From NCBI GenBank assembly GCA_019058275.1, contig JAHLVW010000089.1, forward strand, positions 1 to 64,000: a stretch of 64,000 nt of DNA, read 5' to 3'. Below, in pieces: positions 25,701 to 32,560 of this stretch. The stretch is from Candidatus Heimdallarchaeota archaeon. GTDB taxonomy: Archaea > Asgardarchaeota > Heimdallarchaeia > JABLTI01. Numbering within the stretch: the stretch's first letter is position 1; each line of letters begins with the position of its first letter. A model generated the notes under the pieces. That model had not been told where the DNA came from and searched no databases. It saw only the letters and a list, made by a program, of their open reading frames with translations. The translations under genes were made by a program, and so were the position numbers.

Positions 25701-27705
25701 AGCACTCTCGCTGAACCACAGTTATCTCAATATCCTTTTTCTTACCGGCTTCAATTAGAAGTCTACTGTTTCCTCCTCCTTCCATTTCTATTGGGTAGAG
25801 AGAATGAATTGGAGGATTCATTTTACGCTCTTTTGCTTTTTCAGGACGTCCCATTCTTGCTCCAGAATATATTGGAGTTTTTAATTTAATCTCAAAAGGA
25901 ACGATGTGTTCGAATGGTGGTCCACCTGTTCTTTGTACTTCATTTGGATCAATTGACTCATTATTAAGTTGCATACATTGTTCAATGATTAAATTACTTT
26001 CATCTATTACAATGTAGTTCTTTTTCACTTTGTGAGGTAGACCTATGACCTCTAAAAATCGTTTTGCTCCGAAATTTTTTTTCAGAATAATTGCGTTGGG
26101 ATTTTCTGTTAATTCTGAAATTAATTTTTTATCTTTTACTCTTTGTTCAATAATCTTACTCCGTAGATCAAAGAATTCATCAAATGATATATCATGCCAA
26201 GCATAATTATATTGAGGATGTAAAGGTAGGAGCAGCTCATAGCAAAAAGCCAAAGTTTCTTCTTGTGTTGGTTTTGTTCCAATTGGGTTGTTTAGAAATT
26301 CTCGCAAGCGATCCTGTTTCATACCTAATTTCTTTGATGCAACTCCTAAATCATTATTACATCTAGATTTTATACGGGATTCTAGATATAATACCCACCA
26401 TTCTTCAACAAAACCAGAAGGAATTAGTGGATGATTATTTTCTAAGAACTCACCAAAACCAACTAACAAATCACCTAGGAATAAAATCTCTATGATTTTC
26501 TTATGGTATTTTATTGCATCTTCATAAGTATTGAGTTGCACTACAGATCCATCTTTCAAGAGAACAATTGGTCCCTCAATTGAATCTACTGGCATTACAA
26601 TGCTTCCTTTTCCAGGTCTTTCTGTTCTAATGTGTGTTCCAGGAGCTAAGAATTCCATAACAACCTTCATTGTAGCTGGATGAATACCAATTCCCGCCAG
26701 GCCAGTATTTCGAGAATGGCCATATCTAATTCGAAAACCACCACGATGAGAGGGATGAGAAAATATTGGCCTCCCAGCTATTACATCTTTAATATAGCCA
26801 TCAGAAGGCTGCGTTTTTGCTTTCATTTCTTCTTTTTCTTGTTCATCTTGAGCTTTAGCAACAGATGCTTTTAGATCTTTTAACCAATCCCAATCAGAAA
26901 GACCAACAGCATTTACTGTTTTTAAAATCTTCATTGCTCGACCTACAATTCCATCATTTAGAACTAAGCATGCTCCACCTCGCAAACAATTTGTTTCTAT
27001 TCGAGGTAAATCCCTAAATGCTGAAACTTCATCAGGATTTGTGCTTTCCCCTGTTACTTCCACAGGTAAATTCTCAACAGCAGTTTCAATTTGATCTGCA
27101 GTAGTAGGACTTTGCAAATGCATGACTCTATTGTATAAATCGACTTCTTCTACAAATCGCTTCATTTCTTGCCTTGTTGCTTTGTATTTAGACAAGTTAA
27201 GCGCTTTTCTAACATGATCAGAGATAAGGACTGTTAGAGCTGCCTCAGTTCCCCCTGCCGATCTAATAGGTCCGGCAAAATAAATGGCTAAATATCTAGA
27301 ATTATCTTCATTACGTTTTATTTTGACTTTAGCAATTCCTTCTAGTGGAGCTGCAGTTACACCTTCGGTTAATATTGCTAAAGCAGTTCGAATAGCCATA
27401 TCTGCTTTTTGCTCTTCTGAGACATCTCCAACATATTTACCTGTAGCAATTTCATGAGCAATCTTAAAAGCTACATTTTCTCGATCCATCTGTAAATTAA
27501 GGTTTCGAATTCTTTCTGCAATACCGGCAAGGCCAATTAAACCTTCCACTTTCCCAGCTACATCTTTTGCTAGATGAATCTCTGGTACAGTTTCAGGATC
27601 TAAGCCTTTCTTTCGTGCATTTTGTGCAACTTCGTAAAGCTTATTGACTTCCTCTTCTAGCATCTGGAAGTATTCTTTTATTTCTTCTGATGCAGCTAGC
27701 TCCAA
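22798..27705 (-). CDS. polC: DNA polymerase II (family D) large subunit DP2, intein-containing
   Basis: The 1635-residue precursor is the catalytic subunit of the archaeal replicative PolD. The extein of about 1162 residues has the normal DP2 length and motifs: AIYFAGPIRSAGGTEAALTV near the N-terminus, the FRIRYGHSRNTGLAGIGIHP segment, the CSTC/CPIC/CPRC/CDEC zinc cluster near residue 670-710, HPYWHAAKRRN before and CDGDEDAVILML after the intein, and the C-terminal CVKC...CTTC zinc finger. NCDGDED is the two-metal active-site motif, so activity requires splicing. The C-terminal QRSLTEFFG looks like a PIP box for the PCNA clamp. The small subunit DP1 is not in the window. Confidence 0.97.
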   Translation of the reverse strand: MELAASEEIKEYFQMLEEEVNKLYEVAQNARKKGLDPETVPEIHLAKDVAGKVEGLIGLAGIAERIRNLNLQMDRENVAFKIAHEIATGKYVGDVSEEQKADMAIRTALAILTEGVTAAPLEGIAKVKIKRNEDNSRYLAIYFAGPIRSAGGTEAALTVLISDHVRKALNLSKYKATRQEMKRFVEEVDLYNRVMHLQSPTTADQIETAVENLPVEVTGESTNPDEVSAFRDLPRIETNCLRGGACLVLNDGIVGRAMKILKTVNAVGLSDWDWLKDLKASVAKAQDEQEKEEMKAKTQPSDGYIKDVIAGRPIFSHPSHRGGFRIRYGHSRNTGLAGIGIHPATMKVVMEFLAPGTHIRTERPGKGSIVMPVDSIEGPIVLLKDGSVVQLNTYEDAIKYHKKIIEILFLGDLLVGFGEFLENNHPLIPSGFVEEWWVLYLESRIKSRCNNDLGVASKKLGMKQDRLREFLNNPIGTKPTQEETLAFCYELLLPLHPQYNYAWHDISFDEFFDLRSKIIEQRVKDKKLISELTENPNAIILKKNFGAKRFLEVIGLPHKVKKNYIVIDESNLIIEQCMQLNNESIDPNEVQRTGGPPFEHIVPFEIKLKTPIYSGARMGRPEKAKERKMNPPIHSLYPIEMEGGGNSRLLIEAGKKKDIEITVVQRECSTCNTITHLSNCPICNQRTAIVKSCPRCGKELSENFCDECRRSSVSFTTRLINIDSEITRVKKALGGSIPSKTKGVKKLMNKNRIPEILEKGFLRARHSLNVYKDGTIRFDSTDIPLMHFKPKEVNANIEQLTRLGYTKDIHGEPLSEDDQIIELKIQDVVLNIDNGDFLVRVSKYVDDLLESVYGLPRFYNINRITDLIGHFIIGLAPHTSSGITGRIIGFSSVKGNLAHPYWHAAKRRNCFPGDTEILLDIEGKITQVKIKDLYENEFTNETEEKMVLIKKQPNREIKVYSFDHSIGELTLSNILDVIKIPAPEHLVKFHLVGKRSYVTTASHPVIVHKAGKLVEKRASEVNKGDTFVLPNLNLVEEDIQEIDLLQEFTKSKFIDIKDDLMVRGISSFVQTIIDKHGLQELSEKIAINKKTLNNYYRERDSIPLSILEKLLEINEQTIMDIPPCTLGFKRDHTFIKRVIPFNESLMKLIGYYLAEGFHRKVDKLTYQVDLAVSESDLREDMLSSITEVFGKGFKPYVDSNRITISSRIIYQFFKVILQLQTSSHKKKIPSFLLKLPKSKIKHLISTYFSGDGGLDRKNGTVVCSSFSKGLLKDFDLLLLRYGIYSSYSSYSSDSKTEYKLTIRGENILNYRNQIGFTSIRKQQLLDAIIKTKKTKPQMKFKNNRLLKVKKKEMIKSSAEFVYSLNAEKHHNVLVNEYILTHQCDGDEDAVILMLEGFLDFSKQFLPITRGGSMDAPLTLGLILNPLEVDDESHAVDCTKRYPLEFYEQSFKFIESKKIAQIIDLIANRLETPGQFENFYYTHETSDIGIGPVSTAYSRLGKMIDKLEAQLAVAKLIRAVKLEDVAERVINKHFFPDMIGCLRAFGSQTFRCVKCNTKYRRIPLSGKCTTCEDGGKLLLTVYKKTVTKYFDTAKNLINTYDLSLYLKQRLKLFNESIDEFFIKEENNQRSLTEFFG
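23560..24978 (-). other. PolC intein (473 residues) with LAGLIDADG endonuclease domain
   Basis: The intein occupies residues 910-1382 of the precursor, from CFPGDTEILLD to VLVNEYILTHQ, and sits inside the N/CDGDED active-site motif. Splicing blocks are visible: block A with Cys1, block B near TTASHPVIVHK (the conserved H), and block G at YILTHQ-C. The final intein residue is Gln rather than Asn, as known for other DP2 inteins at this site. Two LAGLIDADG motifs, LIGYYLAEG and ISTYFSGDGG, flank the endonuclease core, preceded by a helix-turn-helix-like LSEKIAINKKTLNNYY. It therefore looks full-length and probably active. Confidence 0.92.
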
Positions 27706-27835
27706 TTTTCAACCACAACAATTGCTCTTAAGTTAAAATACTGATAATCTAAATTATAATGTTATTATTTTACTTTGAATTGCTTTTAAGAACTCTGGTA
27801 TTATTTCTTTCAAATGGTTTTATCCCTGAAATTTT

Positions 27836-29431
27836 TTATGAAAAGAATAAGTCTATGTACTCAACTATTTGATTATCAATTATAAATGGAAGTAAACCAA
27901 ATACGATTAAGCACAATGCTAGAAGAGTACCAAAAAATGTCTGTAAACTCAAATCACGACTTAATCCACCTTCAGTTAAACTGACATCCCTAGTAGATTT
28001 TCCAAATAGTATGTATTTGAATACTAATAGATAGCCAAAAAGCATCATTATAACAATTACAATTAAGGCAATAGCAAAGAAAAGGCAATCTAATTTTATT
28101 AGAGATAGGAGGAGCATGTAAAGATTTACTCCACCAAAAGTTGGAAGAAGTCCAATTGTTGAAAAAATAGATATAATTAAAATGAAAGTTGTTAATGGAT
28201 ATTCCCGAGCAATACCTTTTAAATCAGGTAAACTGTCACTCATGTTTCTTTTTTCAACTATTCTATCCTTAGCTGTAAAACTGAGAAACATTGACAAAGC
28301 AAGATTAATCATCTGTAACATGCTATAACCCATGCATTCCTTAATTGAGAGGAGTGATTCTTGTGAGCTTTCTATTGACATACTTCCTAAAGACAGACAA
28401 GTCAAAATTATACCGATATTAGCAAAAGCAGAAAAGATGATAATTTTTGTTAGACTGATATTCTCAGATTCTTTCTTTGTAACTTGATAAATTAGTAGTA
28501 ACGCACCTTCAAAAGCAGTAAGAAGACCAAAAATCGCAAGTAACATTGGATAGTTTGCCATATCATAATTTTCTGGATTAAAGAATGACAAAAGAACTCT
28601 AAACATTGACACTAGTGCTAGACTACTGGTGATACCCATCATGAAGAATTGTGTGGTTCCTGATGTTTTCTGTATGGTTTTTGGCATCCATAGATTGAGC
28701 AGAAAAACATTAGCAAAGATTCCAAATCCTATTACAACTAAGGCAATAATAGTATAAATTACAAAAGGTATATTTTGAATTCGAGAAGAGGACATAATAG
28801 CATCATCATTCCTAATTGTATCAAAATTCAAAGTTCCGAATACACCATAACATAATACAACTGCCAATAACAAAAGGGCGATGCTTAAACCAATTAAAAT
28901 GAAAGATCTAACACCACCTTCTTTTAGATTTTCAGTTTGTCGTTTGAATGAAATAAGCGAAATCAAAGAAACTCCAATGATAACCCAAGATAAAATCATG
29001 GTAAGAAAATCATATGAGAGTGATACACCATTAATGCCTGCAACTAGAAATAGAATTATGCTCACATATATTGGTGCTTCTGGCTTTTCTCGTTGTTTTG
29101 CTGATTCAAAAATGAAGACAAATATTATGATTATATTGATTAGTAACATGAACCAAGTAGAAAATCCATCTGCTCTAAACTGTACGCCTATTGGGGGACC
29201 ATATTCATTTCCAACAGATGTATTATAGACCCCATATAGGATTTTTGTTGATGAATTCATAATTCTGTAATTCAATGCAGCTATTAAAGCAACTATAGCT
29301 ATCAAAACTCCTGCACCAAGTTCAGCAGCAAAGCTTTTTAACCATTTTTTGAAACCGAAGATAACTAATGCTGCTACAAATGGGAGAAGTATAGGTATTA
29401 ACATGAGAATAGTTACAGACATTTCTGCCAT
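27836..29431 (-). CDS. Proton-translocating antiporter-like subunit (NuoM/NuoN-like)
   Basis: The 531-residue protein has about 14 hydrophobic segments and the overall layout of the antiporter-like subunits of complex I and Mrp. Typical channel residues are missing: the TM5 glutamate region reads ILSWVIIGVS without Glu, and the TM7-8 segment LLNLWMPKTIQKTSGTTQFF retains only a Lys. It is the last gene of a five-gene membrane operon and starts 1 base after the NuoL-like stop. It may be structural rather than ion-conducting, or couple ions by a different set of residues. NuoM and NuoN cannot be told apart here. Confidence 0.75.
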   Translation of the reverse strand: MAEMSVTILMLIPILLPFVAALVIFGFKKWLKSFAAELGAGVLIAIVALIAALNYRIMNSSTKILYGVYNTSVGNEYGPPIGVQFRADGFSTWFMLLINIIIIFVFIFESAKQREKPEAPIYVSIILFLVAGINGVSLSYDFLTMILSWVIIGVSLISLISFKRQTENLKEGGVRSFILIGLSIALLLLAVVLCYGVFGTLNFDTIRNDDAIMSSSRIQNIPFVIYTIIALVVIGFGIFANVFLLNLWMPKTIQKTSGTTQFFMMGITSSLALVSMFRVLLSFFNPENYDMANYPMLLAIFGLLTAFEGALLLIYQVTKKESENISLTKIIIFSAFANIGIILTCLSLGSMSIESSQESLLSIKECMGYSMLQMINLALSMFLSFTAKDRIVEKRNMSDSLPDLKGIAREYPLTTFILIISIFSTIGLLPTFGGVNLYMLLLSLIKLDCLFFAIALIVIVIMMLFGYLLVFKYILFGKSTRDVSLTEGGLSRDLSLQTFFGTLLALCLIVFGLLPFIIDNQIVEYIDLFFS

Positions 29432-29432
29432 C

Positions 29433-31349
29433 TTAGTTACCTCCCATAAATGACATAACTGAGATCATTATAACCAAAGCCAATATTGCCCCAATGACGC
29501 TTGCATAAGGAGCTTTTATTCTTGTCCATGCAAATAGCTTGCTTAGAAAGCCAATTGGTTGGAAAATGATCAAATCATATATTTTATCAATATATAGACC
29601 ATTTTCAAATGCTCTTTTAGTAAATTTAGTAATACTCAAATTCCTGAATCTATCGATAATTTTGCCTCGTCCATCCCTATACACAAAATATGTGCCAATA
29701 AAAGCACCTGCACATAAGATAAGTGTTAAGGGGGAAGCAATCCAACTACTGAAAATCGGGGAGTCATATGAAACAAAGTAAGGTGTATCTAATAAACCGG
29801 ATATAAATGAAGGAGTTGGATATCCTATTAATAATATAAAAATCCCAGCAAAAATCGCCCAAATTAGAGAGATACTTCCAGAGACTAGTGATTGTTTTTT
29901 CAGGGATCTCATTGAATATTCATCATTTACCTCTCCATGGAAGAGCTTCATGAATGATTTAGTAATTGCTATTATTAGCAATATTGAACAAATTATTGTG
30001 AGAATAAGTATTGCTATGCTTGATGGAATACTACTTATTATTAATGATTTTAGTATCATGTCCTTGCTGAAGTAAATACTTGATGGAAAAATACCTGATA
30101 GAGCTAAAATGGCTATAAATCCAATGTAATATAAAGTTGGATACTCTCCCTTAAGTCCACTAACTCTAGAGATCGATCTAATCCTTAATGATTCAATTAT
30201 CATACCAAAAACGATATAGAGAGCGATACTTGAAGGAATAGAAAGCAAAAGGTGTATAATTGCTGAAGAAAATCCTAACTTATTTCCACTACTAAAACCA
30301 ATTAATGAAAAACTAATTTGTGCAAGAGAAGCTCCAATAATTACCCGATTGATATTATCTGATGTAAAGATCATTCCTATGATAACTATAAGAGAAATTA
30401 CTGAAAACCAACCTATTATGATAAATGGTGTTTGACTAAATATACCAATATTTGTTCCATATTCATAACCTCCTCTAGAGAAGATTGGATATAGAAGACC
30501 TAATATATACAGACCAAAATTTCCAATTGTAACACTTAGAAGAAAAGCAGAAACAGATAAGGGGGATTTTGATAGATCATGATCGTTTTGCTTACCGCTT
30601 AATGGCCAAATCAAAATTGGTATTTGAGCTGATTTTATCAAAGACCCAATTACTATGAAAACTTTGATTAGTAATCTAGTTGAACTACTTGAACCGCCAA
30701 TAATTTTTACAGGTGGAAAAATCCATTTAGCAATAAGTTCGCTTATTATAGAAGTATCAAATGAAACCATAATGAATCCAAAACCAATCAATAAGAAGAA
30801 ATCACCAATAATACTGATAATTAGATATTTTATAGCAGCATTACCTGCTTTTTCTCCTTCATCTCCAGATTTTCGATGGTAGTGTGAAATTAGAAAGAAC
30901 GCACACAATGAAGCTATTTCAAATCCTGCAAATAACCAAAAAATATTGTTGGAGAATACACCCATCATTGTTGCTGCTAGCGTGATCTGATAAAAGAACC
31001 AATATTGGCTTCTATAACGATCGTAATTCATAAATGATATCGAATATAGAGCTAGTAGTGCACTAAAATTAGAGATTATACATGCAAAAATGATTGATGT
31101 TTCACTCAATCGTATACCAAGCTCCAAACCAGGTAGCCAAAAAATTCCATAAGTATAATCTGCATGCAGATACTTTAGTAAAATAAAGGAAATTATAGCT
31201 TGAGGGATAAAAATGATTATGAACAAAATCCAATCTCTTGTTCTACCTTCAGCAGCAATAGCATCTTCTAGTTGTGATAAAACTAATCCTATAAAAGCTC
31301 CAACTAATGGAATAATAATTAGCAAAGCTACTAAAAGTAATCCGCTCAT
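29433..31349 (-). CDS. NuoL/MrpA-like antiporter subunit
   Basis: At 638 residues with about 15 membrane segments this is the largest subunit of the module. The antiporter signature is recognisable: FWLFAGFEIASLCAFFLIS with the TM5 Glu, and LIKSAQIPILIWPLSG with the TM7 Lys. The canonical loop that follows (GPTPVSALIHAATMV) is altered to KSPLSVSAFLLSVTIG, without the His. The C-terminal part (residues 540-638) includes a long polar segment DRFRNLSITKFTKRAFENGL, as in the NuoL lateral helix region. It abuts the NuoK-like gene with no gap. Confidence 0.82.
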   Translation of the reverse strand: MSGLLLVALLIIIPLVGAFIGLVLSQLEDAIAAEGRTRDWILFIIIFIPQAIISFILLKYLHADYTYGIFWLPGLELGIRLSETSIIFACIISNFSALLALYSISFMNYDRYRSQYWFFYQITLAATMMGVFSNNIFWLFAGFEIASLCAFFLISHYHRKSGDEGEKAGNAAIKYLIISIIGDFFLLIGFGFIMVSFDTSIISELIAKWIFPPVKIIGGSSSSTRLLIKVFIVIGSLIKSAQIPILIWPLSGKQNDHDLSKSPLSVSAFLLSVTIGNFGLYILGLLYPIFSRGGYEYGTNIGIFSQTPFIIIGWFSVISLIVIIGMIFTSDNINRVIIGASLAQISFSLIGFSSGNKLGFSSAIIHLLLSIPSSIALYIVFGMIIESLRIRSISRVSGLKGEYPTLYYIGFIAILALSGIFPSSIYFSKDMILKSLIISSIPSSIAILILTIICSILLIIAITKSFMKLFHGEVNDEYSMRSLKKQSLVSGSISLIWAIFAGIFILLIGYPTPSFISGLLDTPYFVSYDSPIFSSWIASPLTLILCAGAFIGTYFVYRDGRGKIIDRFRNLSITKFTKRAFENGLYIDKIYDLIIFQPIGFLSKLFAWTRIKAPYASVIGAILALVIMISVMSFMGGN

Positions 31350-31748
31350 CTATTTTTCACCAGCTTTTGATGTTACTGTTTCGTTAATTGATTGGCTTCC
31401 TTCTTCATCTTTAGTAATATTTACACCATCAGCAAAGAAATTAAACTCTAATTCTGTTGAATCATGATTTTTTCTCAAAAATTTATCAATGGTAGTTCCA
31501 ACAACTAGTAAAACAACTCCTATTACTATGATTAATATAGAAATTGTTTGAGCAAAAGGATCTGGGGTTGGTGATGTTTCTCCTCCTAAACCAAAGGATA
31601 AGAGGAGGAGATTAACTGCCATTAAAAGTAATTCAATGCCAAATACAGCTCGTAAAAATGTCTTACAAGTTATCAATGCATAGATACCTATTGCAAGCAA
31701 AATAATCACACAGATAAGGGAATATGGAAAGAAGGTTGACCAGTCCAT
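31350..31748 (-). CDS. NuoK/MrpC/MbhG-like subunit
   Basis: The 132-residue protein has three membrane helices and the NuoK pattern: ALITCKTFLRAVFGIELLLM with the conserved Glu, AVNLLLLSFG, then DPFAQTISILIIVIGVVLL. This Glu lies in the proton path of complex I. A hydrophilic tail of about 35 residues (from residue 98) is unusual for NuoK. Its start overlaps the stop of the upstream gene by 1 base and its end abuts the NuoL-like start, so the operon order A-J-K-L-M/N is kept. Confidence 0.85.
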   Translation of the reverse strand: MDWSTFFPYSLICVIILLAIGIYALITCKTFLRAVFGIELLLMAVNLLLLSFGLGGETSPTPDPFAQTISILIIVIGVVLLVVGTTIDKFLRKNHDSTELEFNFFADGVNITKDEEGSQSINETVTSKAGEK

Positions 31749-32077
31749 TATACTCTATACCTCCTCTGATTTGCTTGCTTTTTCATATCAGATTTAAAAT
31801 TCAGCAAGTAACTGCTAAAGATAAGTGTCAAGAGTAAAAGTATTACAATCAAAATCAAATCAAAAACTCGAAATGTCCATAAATATCGACCAATTCTATT
31901 GGAAGCTATAATATAGTCCATACCTTCGGATGGTTCTTCATCCACATAGAACAATCCTTCTTGTAAATTCATTAATGAAAAGGTGATAACTGTAACAAAT
32001 ATGCTAGCTACTACAATACCAATACCTCGAATAAACCATTGATTTATTCTTTTTTGGTTTAAGTCAGTTTCACTCAT
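31748..32077 (-). CDS. NuoJ/MrpB-like membrane subunit fragment-sized protein
   Basis: This 109-residue protein has two membrane helices separated by a 35-residue acidic loop. The second segment NRIGRYLWTFRVFDLILIVI resembles the R-x-x-D-T-x-x-E region of MrpB/MbhF and the C-terminal half of NuoJ, with T and E replaced. Its place before the NuoK-like gene supports that reading. NuoJ is split into two genes in some archaeal complexes, so the small size is not in itself odd. The assignment rests on context as much as sequence. Confidence 0.6.
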   Translation of the reverse strand: MSETDLNQKRINQWFIRGIGIVVASIFVTVITFSLMNLQEGLFYVDEEPSEGMDYIIASNRIGRYLWTFRVFDLILIVILLLLTLIFSSYLLNFKSDMKKQANQRRYRV

Positions 32078-32092
32078 TTATTAAACCTCATA

Positions 32093-32503
32093 TCAGAAAT
32101 TCCGCATATCCCTCTGGACTGTTCGTTTGCTTCGTAATTTTACTCTATCAATTATAATAACAGTACAAAAGATTAGAATAACAACCACAAAGATAAATGG
32201 CCAAGCATCTCCTAAAGAAAAATTATCTTTGAATGCAAAAAAGGAAAACATTAGGAATATTAACAATATACCTATGATTATTGTATAAACAGAATATAGA
32301 TACAAACTTTCTAGTTGCTCACCACTTGTTTCAACTGATTTCACTATTTTTTTGCTTGATTCAATCACATCTATTTTCTCTTGTTTTTTACGTTTGAAGA
32401 TTTTATTCAAGGAAGATAACAAGAGAGTGATGAAAAACAATACTGCGACAAAACCAATTGCTATTGCTAAGGCAATTCCAAGGTCATTCACAGTTAATGT
32501 CAT
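32093..32503 (-). CDS. Three-helix membrane protein, possibly NuoA-like
   Basis: First gene of the five-gene membrane operon. The 136 residues hold one N-terminal helix, a charged loop (KRKKQEKIDVIESSKK, SGEQLESLYLYSVY), then two more helices. NuoA has this topology, with a conserved loop and an FDVE motif in TM2; here the loop is diverged and TM2 reads IIIGILLIFLMFSFF, without acidic residues. I offer NuoA-like on topology and position only. The basic C-terminus (RVKLRSKRTVQRDMRNF) is probably cytoplasmic. Confidence 0.5.
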   Translation of the reverse strand: MTLTVNDLGIALAIAIGFVAVLFFITLLLSSLNKIFKRKKQEKIDVIESSKKIVKSVETSGEQLESLYLYSVYTIIIGILLIFLMFSFFAFKDNFSLGDAWPFIFVVVILIFCTVIIIDRVKLRSKRTVQRDMRNF

Positions 32504-32560
32504 TTTGTTCCCTACATTATTACCTTTACAACAAGCAATTACGTTTTTATTATTTATTAT

